Shown in pieces: positions 17,655 to 26,425 of a stretch of 58,998 bases of DNA (the first letter of the stretch is position 1; each line of letters opens with the position of its first letter). The stretch spans positions 1 to 58,998 of the forward strand of contig JBBDNV010000180.1 of the NCBI GenBank assembly GCA_040877415.1, in the 5' to 3' direction. The notes under the pieces are model-generated. The model saw only the letters and a list, made by a program, of their open reading frames with translations. It was not told where the DNA came from and made no database searches. This DNA comes from JBBDNV01 sp040877415 (GTDB lineage Bacteria > Planctomycetota > Planctomycetia > Pirellulales > PALSA-1355). Made by a program: the position numbers and the translations under genes.

Positions 17655-18542
17655 ATGGATCCGTCCTTCCCGACGCACTTGCCAGTCATGCTCGACCTCG
17701 TGATCGAGTGGCTGGATCCGCGGCCGGGACAGATCATGGTCGACGGCACGCTGGGAGGCGGAGGTCATGCCCGCGGGCTGGCCGAGAAACTTCTTCCCTC
17801 GGGCTTCGTGCTGGCACTCGATCGCGACCCGGCGGCGATCGCTCGGGCGGAGCGGACGCTGGCCGGCCTGGCCATCAAGGTCGTGCAGGCCAGCTTTCGC
17901 GAACTGGGTGAGGTGCTCGAACAACTGGAGATCAAGGCGGTCGACGGAATCGTGCTCGACCTGGGTGTGTCGAGCGATCAACTCGCCGACGCCGATCGGG
18001 GATTCAGCTTCGACTCGTCCGGCGAGCTCGATTTGCGGTTCGACCCGACCGCCGGCGAGCCCGCCTGGCGGCTGATCGAAAGACTGGGCGCGGGGCAACT
18101 GGCGGATTTGATTTACAGGTACGGCGAGGAGCGCTATAGCCGGCGAATCGCGCGGGCCATTGTCGAACGTCGGGGGACCGAGCCGATTCGCACGGCCCGG
18201 CAACTGGCCGAAGTGGTGCGCCGCAGTGTGCCGCGGGGCCGCGCAAGACCGAGGATCGACCCCGCGACACGCACGTTTCAGGCCCTGCGGATCGCGGTGA
18301 ACGACGAATTGGGGTCGCTGGCCGAGGCGCTGGCGGAATTCCCGAATTTTCTGGCCCCGGGCGGGCGTGTGGCGGTGATCAGCTTTCACTCGTTGGAAGA
18401 TCGGATTGTCAAGGAGACGTTTCGCGACGACCCGCGGTATGAGAATTTGACGAAGAAGCCGCTTCGTCCCAGCCAGGCGGAGGTTCAAGGAAATCCGCGT
18501 TCGCGCAGCGCGAAGTTGCGCGTGGCGCGGCGTGTCGTGTAA
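17655..18542 (+). CDS. rsmH: 16S rRNA (cytosine1402-N4)-methyltransferase
   Basis: 295 aa from the ATG at 17655. RsmH (MraW) methylates N4 of C1402 in 16S rRNA using SAM. The start block PTHLPVMLDLVIEWLDP and the SAM site VDGTLGGGGHA are characteristic. Further conserved motifs are VLDLGVSSDQLA, RIDPATRTFQALRIAVN and FHSLEDRIVK. The length is slightly under the usual ~310 aa. It is the second gene of the dcw remnant and is followed after 56 nt by a LysM protein in the position where ftsL normally sits. Confidence 0.95.
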   Translation: MDPSFPTHLPVMLDLVIEWLDPRPGQIMVDGTLGGGGHARGLAEKLLPSGFVLALDRDPAAIARAERTLAGLAIKVVQASFRELGEVLEQLEIKAVDGIVLDLGVSSDQLADADRGFSFDSSGELDLRFDPTAGEPAWRLIERLGAGQLADLIYRYGEERYSRRIARAIVERRGTEPIRTARQLAEVVRRSVPRGRARPRIDPATRTFQALRIAVNDELGSLAEALAEFPNFLAPGGRVAVISFHSLEDRIVKETFRDDPRYENLTKKPLRPSQAEVQGNPRSRSAKLRVARRVV

Positions 18543-18598
18543 TTCGGATCAACGGAGCGCGCGAAGCGCTTTTGATGCTCGAACGAGGAGGCCCATCG

Positions 18599-20060
18599 AT
18601 GGGTAAAGAGACGAAGATTGGTCTGGCCGTGATCGGCGTGCTGTTGTTGATCTTCGGCGTGATGTTGTTTCGGCATTTCAGCGCGGGCGAGCCGGCCGGA
18701 CTGTGGGACGATGAAACCCGCGCGGCCGTCCAGCCGCTTGCGCCTGAAAGCTCAACGGATAAGCCCAACGTGGTGACGGCGCAGAAAGATCGGCCCGGAC
18801 GCGCGACGGGCGACTCGCCAGGGGACGCAAGCCCCGGCCAGGAGTCGTCGGGGCCCGACGTCGAAGTGCCTGCTGCGTCGTATATGCCCGCCGCGACGGG
18901 GCCGACGCCGGCCGCCGTGGCGGATCGATATTCAATCGGACGCCAAAGCGTCGATGAACCGCCGCGCGGCGAGAACCGAGCCGCAAGCGCCAGTCCGTTT
19001 CAGAACCGCGAGCCGCCGGACCACGACACGGCCGGCGACGCCGAACCGGCGGCCGACGAGGCGCTCANNNNNNNNNNCCCGCCCCTGAAGCGCTTCGAGC
19101 TGCGCCTTGAGAGCGCTCAACTCGTCGGCCGAAGGCCCATCGGGCGAAGCATCCTCGAGCGAGCCGCGTGGCAATCCTTTGCGCCGGCTCAGCGCCGACC
19201 TTCCGTTGAATCCGCCTGGCGAGGTTCCCAGCCCCGAGACGGGCGCCGAGTTGCCGGACCAAGGTCACGACCGCTATGCAATCGACGCAGAGCCGGCGCG
19301 GCCGGCCGAAGCCCCCCATGCCGCCCAACCGCCGACCGCCGCGGAAGGGGCGCCCGGCGTTGATCGCTCCGGGCCCGAGGTGCCCGGCGGGCCCCAGGGC
19401 ATTGATCGCGCGCCGGCGCCGGTTCAGGCCGACGATGCACCCCAGCCCGCCCAAGACGACGTCCGACAAGATCCGGACAACCATCGGGGCCAGCCGAGCC
19501 AAAACGACTGGTCGACCTCCGGTGCGGCCGACGACCCGGTCGCGGGTCGTAACGCGCCCCTGCCAGTCGAGGACGGGATGTACACGGTGCAGCCGAACGA
19601 CACATTATGGAGCATATCGGAAAAAGTTTATGGCACGGGCGGATACTTCAAGGCGATCGCCGCGCACAATCGAGCCAACCTGCCAAGAAGCGATCAGCTC
19701 TCGGTGGGCATGAAGATCGCGGTTCCAGCCGTCGGAGAATTGGAGCAGGATTACCCCAGCCTCTGTCCCAAGCAGCGCAAAAGTGCGCTGGTCAAGCCGC
19801 GGGCCATGCCGGCAACCGCCAACGTCCCCGACGGCTCCGCCAGCGACGTTTACGTGGTCGAAGAGGGGGACACGCTATTTGACATTGCCCGATACGAGCT
19901 GGGCAAAGCGTCGCGCTGGGCCGAGATTTACGAGCTGAATCGCGAAAAGTTGGGCCAGGATTTTGACTACCTTCAGCCCGGCACCGAATTGCGGCTGCCC
20001 GCCAAAACTCGGGCCGCCGAATCTGTCAGCCGCGATCGCGACACACGGTATCTGCGCTGA
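18599..20060 (+). CDS. Single-pass LysM peptidoglycan-binding protein, interrupted by an assembly gap
   Basis: The ATG at 18599 follows a GAGGAG site by 8 nt. The first part encodes a short cytoplasmic start and one membrane helix (IGLAVIGVLLLIFGVMLF), then a long Pro/Ala/Gly-rich linker. After the 10-N gap the frame changes; the later frame encodes more disordered linker, a LysM domain starting MYTVQPNDTLWSISEKVYG, and a second LysM starting VYVVEEGDTLFDIARYELG. LysM binds glycan strands of peptidoglycan. Placement after mraZ-rsmH and the N-terminal helix suggest an FtsL-like or wall-tethering role, which is inference. The two parts are taken as one gene; the true gap length is unknown. Confidence 0.75.
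19068..19077. other. Assembly gap (10 N)
   Basis: A run of 10 N of conventional length marks a scaffold join inside the LysM gene. The plus-strand frame that carries the LysM domains meets a TGA at 19086-19088, just after the gap, and about 19078-19170 reads more like coding sequence on the opposite strand. Confidence 0.9.
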
Positions 20061-20408
20061 GGGATTGACTCGGGATTGGTGGCCCCTGTAAAGGTCCGAG
20101 CACTATCGGTCTGGGCCCTTCCTCTGTTTACGAATTGCCGTCGGGCTCACCGACGGCCCAAGCGGCTCGCTGCGGTCGACCTGATCTTTCGCCATCTATC
20201 TAGGTCAGGTCATCTCAATTTCCCTATTTTTGCACCCCCGCGGAGGCATGCCAAGAATAATTTTTAATTTCGTTGCATTGTTTCCGCTTCAAGGTTTATA
20301 AATAGCGTCCACAATTCGAGCGTTTGGAACGGGATGAGACTGAACTAACGTGGTCCGAGCGGTGCCGTTGCGCAACTTTTTTCTAACCTCAATCAGCGAG
20401 GTCAGCTC
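20061..20408 (+). other. Leader region of a PEP-CTERM gene
   Basis: 348 nt without a gene. It is locally AT-rich between 20255 and 20305, which contrasts with the surrounding high GC, and it contains the candidate promoter listed separately. Confidence 0.5.
20273..20302 (+). promoter_or_regulatory. Candidate sigma70 promoter for PEP-CTERM gene
   Basis: TTGCAT at 20273 and TATAAA at 20297 are separated by 18 nt in an AT-rich patch about 105 nt upstream of the PEP-CTERM start codon. The -35 box matches TTGACA at four of six positions. Confidence 0.4.
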
Positions 20409-21245
20409 ATGACCAGACGCAATTCCGATTTTCGTTTTTGCTGCCGGCGCAGCACAATGCAACGCAGCCAGACTCTGATCGCCGGCTTGGCGACCCTGTT
20501 GGCGATGCTGCCGTGTGCCCCTGCGTTAGCGGTCACCATGCTTGTCCTACCGACGGGAGGCGACTATGTGCCCACAGTGCCGCTTGCCGGTTTGCCGCCG
20601 GGCGCGACAGGAGTGGTCACTCTGAATCCTGCCCCTGCCACGTACCTGGGCGCGCCGGTACTCGGCTCGAACTTCAGGAACACGTTCGCCGCCGACGTTG
20701 CCCAATACCCAGGTTGGACGGCTGTCGCCGGATCCCTCTTGAACGGTACCCTTACGATTGAAAAATACCAGGCAGTCAGCCCGACCGGGAGCCCGACGCT
20801 CGCTCTGCCTAACGGCGGCGCGAGAATGCGCGCTACTTATGCAATTGACGCCGAGGACGGTTACGCGTTGGCCGACTTTAAGTGGATCCAAATGTTTACG
20901 GACAATACGGGCCCAGGGGGGGCCTTGGTACGGCATATCGATCCGTTTCCGAACGACGATGGGCTACCCTGGTATTTTAATGTTGCCGAAGACGGCGGCA
21001 CGCTGGCGACGTTTAGCGACATTCCAGGTGATCACGTATCGTCTATCCCCTTCAATCGCACAGCTCGCTTCGAAACCTACCTGGCGACTTTCAATATGAA
21101 TACTCAAGTGGCGAGAATTCATGAGGGGTTCGCCTGGGGCTATAACATTGTGGCCGTGCCGGAGCCTACGACGTGGGTATTGTGCGTGATCGGTTTGGCA
21201 TTCTTCGCGTCGCAGCTTGTACGGTCGCGATCGAAGCGATCTTAG
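20409..21245 (+). CDS. PEP-CTERM sorting-domain protein
   Basis: 278 aa. The start at 20409 has a GCGAGG site; an internal ATG at 20457 would give a more typical signal peptide (LIAGLATLLAMLP, ending ALA). The C-terminus is a PEP-CTERM tag: VPEPTTWV, a hydrophobic helix, then RSRSKRS. Such proteins are processed by exosortase and become cell-surface or exopolysaccharide associated. The body has FKWIQMFTDN and an aspartate-rich DPFPNDDG block that recur in the PEP-CTERM protein encoded at 41508-42314, so the two belong to one family. No exosortase gene is in the window. Function unknown. Confidence 0.85.
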   Translation: MTRRNSDFRFCCRRSTMQRSQTLIAGLATLLAMLPCAPALAVTMLVLPTGGDYVPTVPLAGLPPGATGVVTLNPAPATYLGAPVLGSNFRNTFAADVAQYPGWTAVAGSLLNGTLTIEKYQAVSPTGSPTLALPNGGARMRATYAIDAEDGYALADFKWIQMFTDNTGPGGALVRHIDPFPNDDGLPWYFNVAEDGGTLATFSDIPGDHVSSIPFNRTARFETYLATFNMNTQVARIHEGFAWGYNIVAVPEPTTWVLCVIGLAFFASQLVRSRSKRS

Positions 21246-21299
21246 TTTCACCGTTTGATCAACAGCCGGGGACAAGTCGCTCGGCGATCTTGAGAGCGA

Positions 21300-21866
21300 A
21301 TGGGTAAGCCCGTGGCACGATTTGTCGGCGGCTTGGTGCTTCTAGCGGCCGCGATACTCGGCACGAAGGCCAGCCAGCATCAAGCCGCCGGGATCACCGG
21401 CAGTTCGCGCGAAGAGGGCCAGATGCCCGAAGTGCAGCAGCCGCAGCAATGGGGCGATCCGGCCGGCGGATTGGTTACCGCGCTGACGGCGGCGCGGCGG
21501 GAATTTCCAGACGGCACTCCCGTCGACGTCCGCCTGTGGGTCAAGAACGTCTCAGGCCAGCAGAAGCGAGTCGAGCATTGCGGTTTCTGGCCCAATCACT
21601 ACTTGCGGGTCACCGATCAAGACGGCCGTGAGGTTCCGACCACGCAAAAAGGAGCCGCCACTCGTGCGGCCTTCAAAAAGCCGTCTCGCCGCAAGTGCTT
21701 CTTCATCCCGCTCGAGCCCGACAAGATTGATGACGCCTATGAAAGCTTCGATCTGCGCGAGTATTTTGAATTACCCACAGGAGAGATCCACGTCGAATGC
21801 GAATCATGGCTCGGCGGACGGCCGCTCTTGAGCAACCGTTTGACGATGATCGTCAACGGCAAATAG
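21300..21866 (+). CDS. Conserved hypothetical secreted protein
   Basis: 188 aa. Residues 7-22 are hydrophobic (VARFVGGLVLLAAAIL), consistent with a signal peptide or anchor. The rest is a small, probably beta-rich domain: VRLWVKNVSGQQKRVEHC and a later PTGEIHVECESW have the alternating pattern of an immunoglobulin-like fold. Three cysteines are present in the mature part. I do not recognise the family. It follows a PEP-CTERM gene by 54 nt and ends at a strong bidirectional terminator. Confidence 0.6.
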   Translation: MGKPVARFVGGLVLLAAAILGTKASQHQAAGITGSSREEGQMPEVQQPQQWGDPAGGLVTALTAARREFPDGTPVDVRLWVKNVSGQQKRVEHCGFWPNHYLRVTDQDGREVPTTQKGAATRAAFKKPSRRKCFFIPLEPDKIDDAYESFDLREYFELPTGEIHVECESWLGGRPLLSNRLTMIVNGK

Positions 21867-21932
21867 CCGCGCGCTCCGCCGCTCAGAAGAGCCCCTCGCC
21901 TGCCTCGTCGTCAGCCCCTTCGATCCGCAAAT

Positions 21933-21979
21933 CGACAAAAGGGCCGCCGACATCGGCTTGTCGGCGGCCCTTGTTGTCG
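21933..21979. terminator. Strong bidirectional intrinsic terminator
   Basis: A perfect 13-bp stem (AAGGGCCGCCGAC at 21939 with GTCGGCGGCCCTT at 21960) is extended by CGACAA/TTGTCG pairs with one bulged base. It lies between two converging genes and can serve both. Confidence 0.8.
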
Positions 21980-21999
21980 ACGCGCTCGAAACGGCTCGA

Positions 22000-22926
22000 T
22001 TAATGGAAATGGTATTGGCTGTTGTTCTCGTCGAAGTCCGCGTCGGTGAAACCGTTGTTCAGCTTGATGTCGGTGTAGGTGTATTCCTCGATTAAGGGCG
22101 GCGCGCCGCCGGGGACTTCCGGCCACTCGTAGGCCTCGTAGCGCACCGGAATATTAAATTCGTCGTCCACGTACACCCGGGCCTTGTGAAAGCGGAAGTT
22201 CGCGCGCGCGACCGGATGCTCAACCTGGATGCAGGTCGCGGAGCGCTTGTTGATTTTCGCGCCCCGGTAGAACTTGACTTCGCATTCGCCGAAGTTTTTG
22301 TCCTGGTCGGCGACTTGAACCAGCCTCTTGGTAAGATTGAGAAAGCCGATCTCGGTGATTGGGTATCGCTGGCCCGCCATCGCCATGGCGCCCGTCGGCA
22401 GCAAGGGCACGGTGCCGGCGATCTTCCTGATTCCCACGCCGTGGCCCAGCAGGTTGCCGTTGTTCTTGCCTTCGACGTAGATGGCTTCCTGGCCGCGGAG
22501 CCGCGGCGGACCCAGGAAATACATGTACACGCTGAACGGCTCGTGGCGAATCTTGAGATACATGAACTCCTGTTCGTTCAGCTTGGCGCCGATCCGCTCC
22601 CGCTTCACCATCACGGCGGAATAGTCCTTGATGTTGGCGTCAATGTTGTCGATCGCCGAGTGGGCCATCCGCAGCGCCGGTTCCAGCGGATGTTCGTTCG
22701 GGTCGGGGGCGACCTGGGTTTGCGCCGGCGTGTTGTTGTTGGCGGCCACCCGCGGCTGATTGGCAGGCTGCCCGCCGACCCGGTAGACCGGATGCGGAAG
22801 TTGGTTGCGGTCAGACCGGCGGGCTCCGGGCGCGCCAGAGGGCGCCTGTGCCGAGATGCTTGTGGCGACCGCTGCCAATGAACCGATCGCCGCCGCCAGT
22901 CCCAAAAGCCATTTACCGCGGGTCAT
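22000..22926 (-). CDS. DUF1571 family exported protein
   Basis: 308 aa from the ATG at 22926, with AGGAGT 8 nt upstream. The signal peptide is MTRGKWLLGLAAAIGS followed by an AQA-type cleavage region. A Pro/Asn-rich linker leads to the DUF1571 domain (about 85-300) with MVKRERIGAKLNEQEF, KIRHEPFSVYMYFLGPP and YPITEIGFLNL. Members are outer envelope or periplasmic proteins of unknown function, some with a lipoprotein-carrier-like beta fold. The family is especially frequent in planctomycetes. No operon partner is present. Confidence 0.85.
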   Translation of the reverse strand: MTRGKWLLGLAAAIGSLAAVATSISAQAPSGAPGARRSDRNQLPHPVYRVGGQPANQPRVAANNNTPAQTQVAPDPNEHPLEPALRMAHSAIDNIDANIKDYSAVMVKRERIGAKLNEQEFMYLKIRHEPFSVYMYFLGPPRLRGQEAIYVEGKNNGNLLGHGVGIRKIAGTVPLLPTGAMAMAGQRYPITEIGFLNLTKRLVQVADQDKNFGECEVKFYRGAKINKRSATCIQVEHPVARANFRFHKARVYVDDEFNIPVRYEAYEWPEVPGGAPPLIEEYTYTDIKLNNGFTDADFDENNSQYHFH

Positions 22927-23109
22927 CGTGTACTCCTGACAGGTCCCAAGCGTATACATGGTATATCGCCCGGGTGATCCGACTTATATTACAATGCCTC
23001 TGGCAATCGGCCCGGTTTGCCTAATCCTTGGTATGAACCGAACCGCCGCGATCGCGTAAAAACCTCCCTGCTTTTACTAAATCGGATAGGCCTTAGGAAA
23101 GGTCGATTT

Positions 23110-23781
23110 GTGGACTCATCCGGGATTCGATTGGCCGTCGTCGTCTCAGCTCCTTTCGAGGAAAACACTTACATCGCGCACCTCGAAGGTCGCCCAGATT
23201 GCCTCGTCGTCGATCCCGGGCTGGAGCCTCTGGAGATTCTGGCGCAACTGGACAAGGGAAAGCTGCAGCCGGCCGCCATCCTGATCACGCACGGTCACAG
23301 CGATCACATCGCCGGCAACCTTGAGCTAAAACGAAGGTTTCCCGATTGTCCGATTGTGGTCAGCCACGGCGACGCGGCCAAACTGACCGATCCTGCGCTC
23401 AATTTGTCGGCCGCGTTTGGGGCCAACCTGGTGAGCCCGCCCGGCGACGTGCTGGTTGGCGAGGGAGACGTCTACAGCGCGGCGGGATTCGACCTCTCGG
23501 TGTGCGAAATTCCGGGACACTCGTCGGGACACGTCGTCTACGTCTGGCGTGCCGGGCGGCCGATGGTGGTGTTTGGAGGCGACGTGCTGTTTGCCGGCAG
23601 CATCGGGCGGACCGATTTTCCCGACGGCAGTTTCGAGCGGCTGGCCGCGGGGATTCACTCCAAACTGTTCACGCTGCCCGACGACACCCTTGTGCTGCCC
23701 GGCCACGGGCCGGTGACCACCGTCGGTCAGGAAAAGCGCAACAACCCGTTCGTGGGAGAGCCGGCGGGGTTCAGGAGTTGA
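23110..23781 (+). CDS. Metallo-beta-lactamase-fold hydrolase, glyoxalase II-like
   Basis: 223 aa from the GTG at 23110, preferred because AGGAAAGG lies 7 nt upstream; the frame also extends to a TTG at 23017. The metal motif THGHSDHIAG is complete, with later ligands in EIPGHSSGHV, FGGDVLFAGSIGRTDFP and LPGHGPVTTVG. This set is typical of hydroxyacylglutathione hydrolase-like enzymes that cleave thioesters, though the residues for glutathione are not verifiable here. It begins with FEENTYIAHLE, as in most bacterial members. Cytoplasmic. It converges on the histidine kinase gene. Confidence 0.85.
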   Translation: MDSSGIRLAVVVSAPFEENTYIAHLEGRPDCLVVDPGLEPLEILAQLDKGKLQPAAILITHGHSDHIAGNLELKRRFPDCPIVVSHGDAAKLTDPALNLSAAFGANLVSPPGDVLVGEGDVYSAAGFDLSVCEIPGHSSGHVVYVWRAGRPMVVFGGDVLFAGSIGRTDFPDGSFERLAAGIHSKLFTLPDDTLVLPGHGPVTTVGQEKRNNPFVGEPAGFRS

Positions 23782-23869
23782 GTCTTTGTGCCAAAGGGCA
23801 AGCGCTCGGCGAAACGGCGCGGCGAAAACACCGTTCGGTCGTCCCACCGCTGGCGGTTTAGCACAGACC

Positions 23870-25597
23870 CTACGGCTTATCCATTTCCCCGGTGTCGGCT
23901 TCGGGGCCATCGACTGCTACGATTGTGCCCCCTAGTACGGCGGGCAACTCGAGCGTGAAGCAGCTTCCGGCGCCGAGCGTGCTGGTGACGTGGATGTTGC
24001 CGCCGTGCTCCTTGAGGATCTTCTGGCTCACCGACAGACCCAAACCGGTGCCGCGACTTCCCTTGCCGGATACGAAGATTGTGAAGATTTTTTCCAGGTC
24101 CTCCGGGGCGATGCCGACGCCGTTGTCTTCCACGGTGATGCGCACGAGCGCTTCGTCCGGGGAAAATTTCGAGGCGATGACCACTTTCGCGCCGGGCTTG
24201 TCCTCGCAGGCATCCACGGCGTTGGTGGCGATATTCAATACCGCCCGATGGATGCCTTCGGGATCGAACGTCAGGGTAGGAATGTCGTGGTCGGGGTGCC
24301 ACTCGATGGCCACGCCGAGTTCCGCGGCCCGGGCTTGCGCCAGCTCGACGACTTCGCCGACGATTTTATTGACGTCGCCCGCGAGCAGCTCGGGCTCGCG
24401 TTCCTTGCTGAAGGTGAGCATGTCCATGACCAGGGCGGAGATTTTGCCCTGGTTGCGCTCGACCATGGTCCAGCCTTTGCGCACCACCTCCTCGTCGTGC
24501 TGCGACAGGCCCATTTCAATCAGGTAGCTCCCCCCGCGGATGCCCTGCAGAATGTTCTTGATGTGGTGCGAGAGCATGGCGATGGTCTGGCCCACGGCGG
24601 CCAGCCGTTCGGCCTGCATCATGGCCCCGTAATAGCGCGTGTCTTCCACGGCCAGCGCCGCCTGGTGAGCGATGGCGATCATCAGCTTCAGGTGCTCGTC
24701 GGTGAACTTGTTGTGGTGTCCTTTCTGCTGGATGATGCGCTGCGGCGTCGTGGAGGTGTCGATGTAAATGACGCCCACGACGTCGTAGCGGCCCTGCATG
24801 GGTACGCAGATGGCTTCGCGAATGCCCATCTGCACGATGCTGGCGGTGCGGTCCCAGCGCTCGTCGTCCCGGGCGTCGCTGGTGAGCACTCCTTCGTTGT
24901 GCTGCAGGACGTAGTCGAGAATCGTCTTGCTGATGGCCAGCTTCTCGGGTGATTCGACGCCCTGCCGGTTGAGGCGCACTTTGGGCACCAGTTGCCCGCC
25001 CTGCTCGTCCAGGAGCATGATGCAGCCGCGATCGGCTTCGACCCACTCGAAGATCAACTGCATGATGCGATCGAGCAACTGATCGATATCGAGCGTGTGG
25101 CTGACCGCCAGGGCCGTGCGATACATGACCTGCAGGTTGCTGCGGGCCCGCGCGAGCCAGGGGCTCGATCCGCCCTCGAAATCGAAGTTCAGCAGTTGGC
25201 TTCCTTCCTGCTGGCTCATGGAGCGCACGATGCGCGAGCCGTTGCCCGACGGGCCGCGCGTCGTCACGATGTCGACCTTGTCGGACAGGTCCTGGGGGGT
25301 TTTTTCGGCCGGATCGGTAAACAGCATCACCGTGCCGCCGATCTGCAGCTTGTCGCCGGAGGTCAACGGGTGCTTCGTCTCGATGCGAAAGGCGTTGACG
25401 TACGTGCCGTTGGAGCTTTCCAGGTCGGCGATCGTGCACACGCCGCCGTCGTAATGGAGCTCGGCGTGGCGGCGGGAGACTTCGGTGTCGTGGAGCCGAA
25501 TCTGGTTCGACGCGTCGCGTCCCAGCGCGACGGTTCCTTCGTCGACGTCGAACAGCGTCCCTTGATCCTGACCCTTGATTACATAGAGCGAGGGCAC
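23870..25597 (-). CDS. FHA-GAF histidine kinase, cytoplasmic
   Basis: 575 aa from a GTG at 25597 with CGGAG 9 nt upstream. Domains: FHA (about 15-95; GRDASNQIRLHD, LESSNGTYVN), GAF (about 165-335), a dimerisation helix with LSHHIKNILQG where the phospho-accepting His is expected, and a HATPase domain with NIATNAVDACED (N box), DNGVGI (G1) and GTGLGLSVSQKIL (G2). No membrane helix is present, so it senses an internal signal. FHA suggests recruitment by phosphothreonine. The receiver-only protein encoded immediately upstream on the same strand (131-nt gap) is the likely partner. Confidence 0.92.
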   Translation of the reverse strand: MPSLYVIKGQDQGTLFDVDEGTVALGRDASNQIRLHDTEVSRRHAELHYDGGVCTIADLESSNGTYVNAFRIETKHPLTSGDKLQIGGTVMLFTDPAEKTPQDLSDKVDIVTTRGPSGNGSRIVRSMSQQEGSQLLNFDFEGGSSPWLARARSNLQVMYRTALAVSHTLDIDQLLDRIMQLIFEWVEADRGCIMLLDEQGGQLVPKVRLNRQGVESPEKLAISKTILDYVLQHNEGVLTSDARDDERWDRTASIVQMGIREAICVPMQGRYDVVGVIYIDTSTTPQRIIQQKGHHNKFTDEHLKLMIAIAHQAALAVEDTRYYGAMMQAERLAAVGQTIAMLSHHIKNILQGIRGGSYLIEMGLSQHDEEVVRKGWTMVERNQGKISALVMDMLTFSKEREPELLAGDVNKIVGEVVELAQARAAELGVAIEWHPDHDIPTLTFDPEGIHRAVLNIATNAVDACEDKPGAKVVIASKFSPDEALVRITVEDNGVGIAPEDLEKIFTIFVSGKGSRGTGLGLSVSQKILKEHGGNIHVTSTLGAGSCFTLELPAVLGGTIVAVDGPEADTGEMDKP

Positions 25598-25728
25598 GGC
25601 CAACTCCGTTTCGCGCGCTCGGGTGCGCGCGGGTAACAGATCGCGCCGGGAGAGGCCCCCGCGAATTGCCAGCGGACCACGCGTCACGCTCGCACGCTAG
25701 CGCATAAAACCGCGCCTCGGGGAGGCAG

Positions 25729-26112
25729 CTACGCCCCTCGATCGCTCAGGCGCCCGGCCTCGTCCAGCAACCGTTCAATTTTACGAACCAGCGGGGCGTA
25801 ATCATAGGGTTTGGCCACAAACTGGCAGCCGGGAAAGTCTTTCTTGATGCGACGCGCCGTTCCTAACAGCACAATCGGCGCGACCGACGATTGCGGATCG
25901 CCAAACGCCGCTCGAACGGCCTCGCTCGCCGCAAGGGCAATCTCCAGATCCAGCACGATCACGTCCGGGTGATGCTCGCGCGCCAGCTCCAAGGCCGCTT
26001 CGGCCCGAGTCGCTTCCCAGATCTGCGCGCCGCGGCCCGCCAAGGCCGTTCGCAACACCTCGCGCGTTTCTGCCGATCGGTCGACGATCAGCACGCTTGG
26101 CCTGGACAACAC
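25729..26112 (-). CDS. Single-domain response regulator (receiver)
   Basis: 127 aa from the GTG at 26112, chosen because GGAGG sits 8 nt upstream and the protein then begins just before the receiver strand VLIVDRS. The phospho-accepting Asp is in VIVLDLE, the conserved hydroxyl residue in VLLGTA, and the Lys in FVAKPYDY. There is no output domain. The first acidic pair is reduced to a single Asp. Likely phosphorylated by the adjacent FHA-GAF kinase and acting by protein contact. Confidence 0.8.
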   Translation of the reverse strand: MLSRPSVLIVDRSAETREVLRTALAGRGAQIWEATRAEAALELAREHHPDVIVLDLEIALAASEAVRAAFGDPQSSVAPIVLLGTARRIKKDFPGCQFVAKPYDYAPLVRKIERLLDEAGRLSDRGA

Positions 26113-26425
26113 GCTTGGCACCTCCGTGTGCAATCGTTCCACGGCCGAACTGATCGCAGGCGACCGACTCTCTTTGGGACCTTCGCGGTGGAACTTCCCA
26201 GGGGGCGCCGGACTTCCCTGTCCGAATTGCGCCTTAGCGACCGCCGTTGGGGCGCCGCGCCGGGGCGGAAGAATATCGCTCGACGGGGGGCGTGTCAAAG
26301 CGAAATCAAGCTTGACGCGGCCGCGAGGGGGACAAAGAATCAGATGATCGCCGACAATCCTTCCTAGTTTAACTGCGACTCGCAGCATTCGCCTTTCCCG
26401 CCTTCCACCTGCTTGGATCAACCCG
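26113..26425. other. Divergent intergenic region
   Basis: 313 nt between the receiver gene and the M28 peptidase gene, which diverge. The receiver frame stays open through it, but codon use and content look non-coding. No repeat or operator stands out. Confidence 0.4.
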
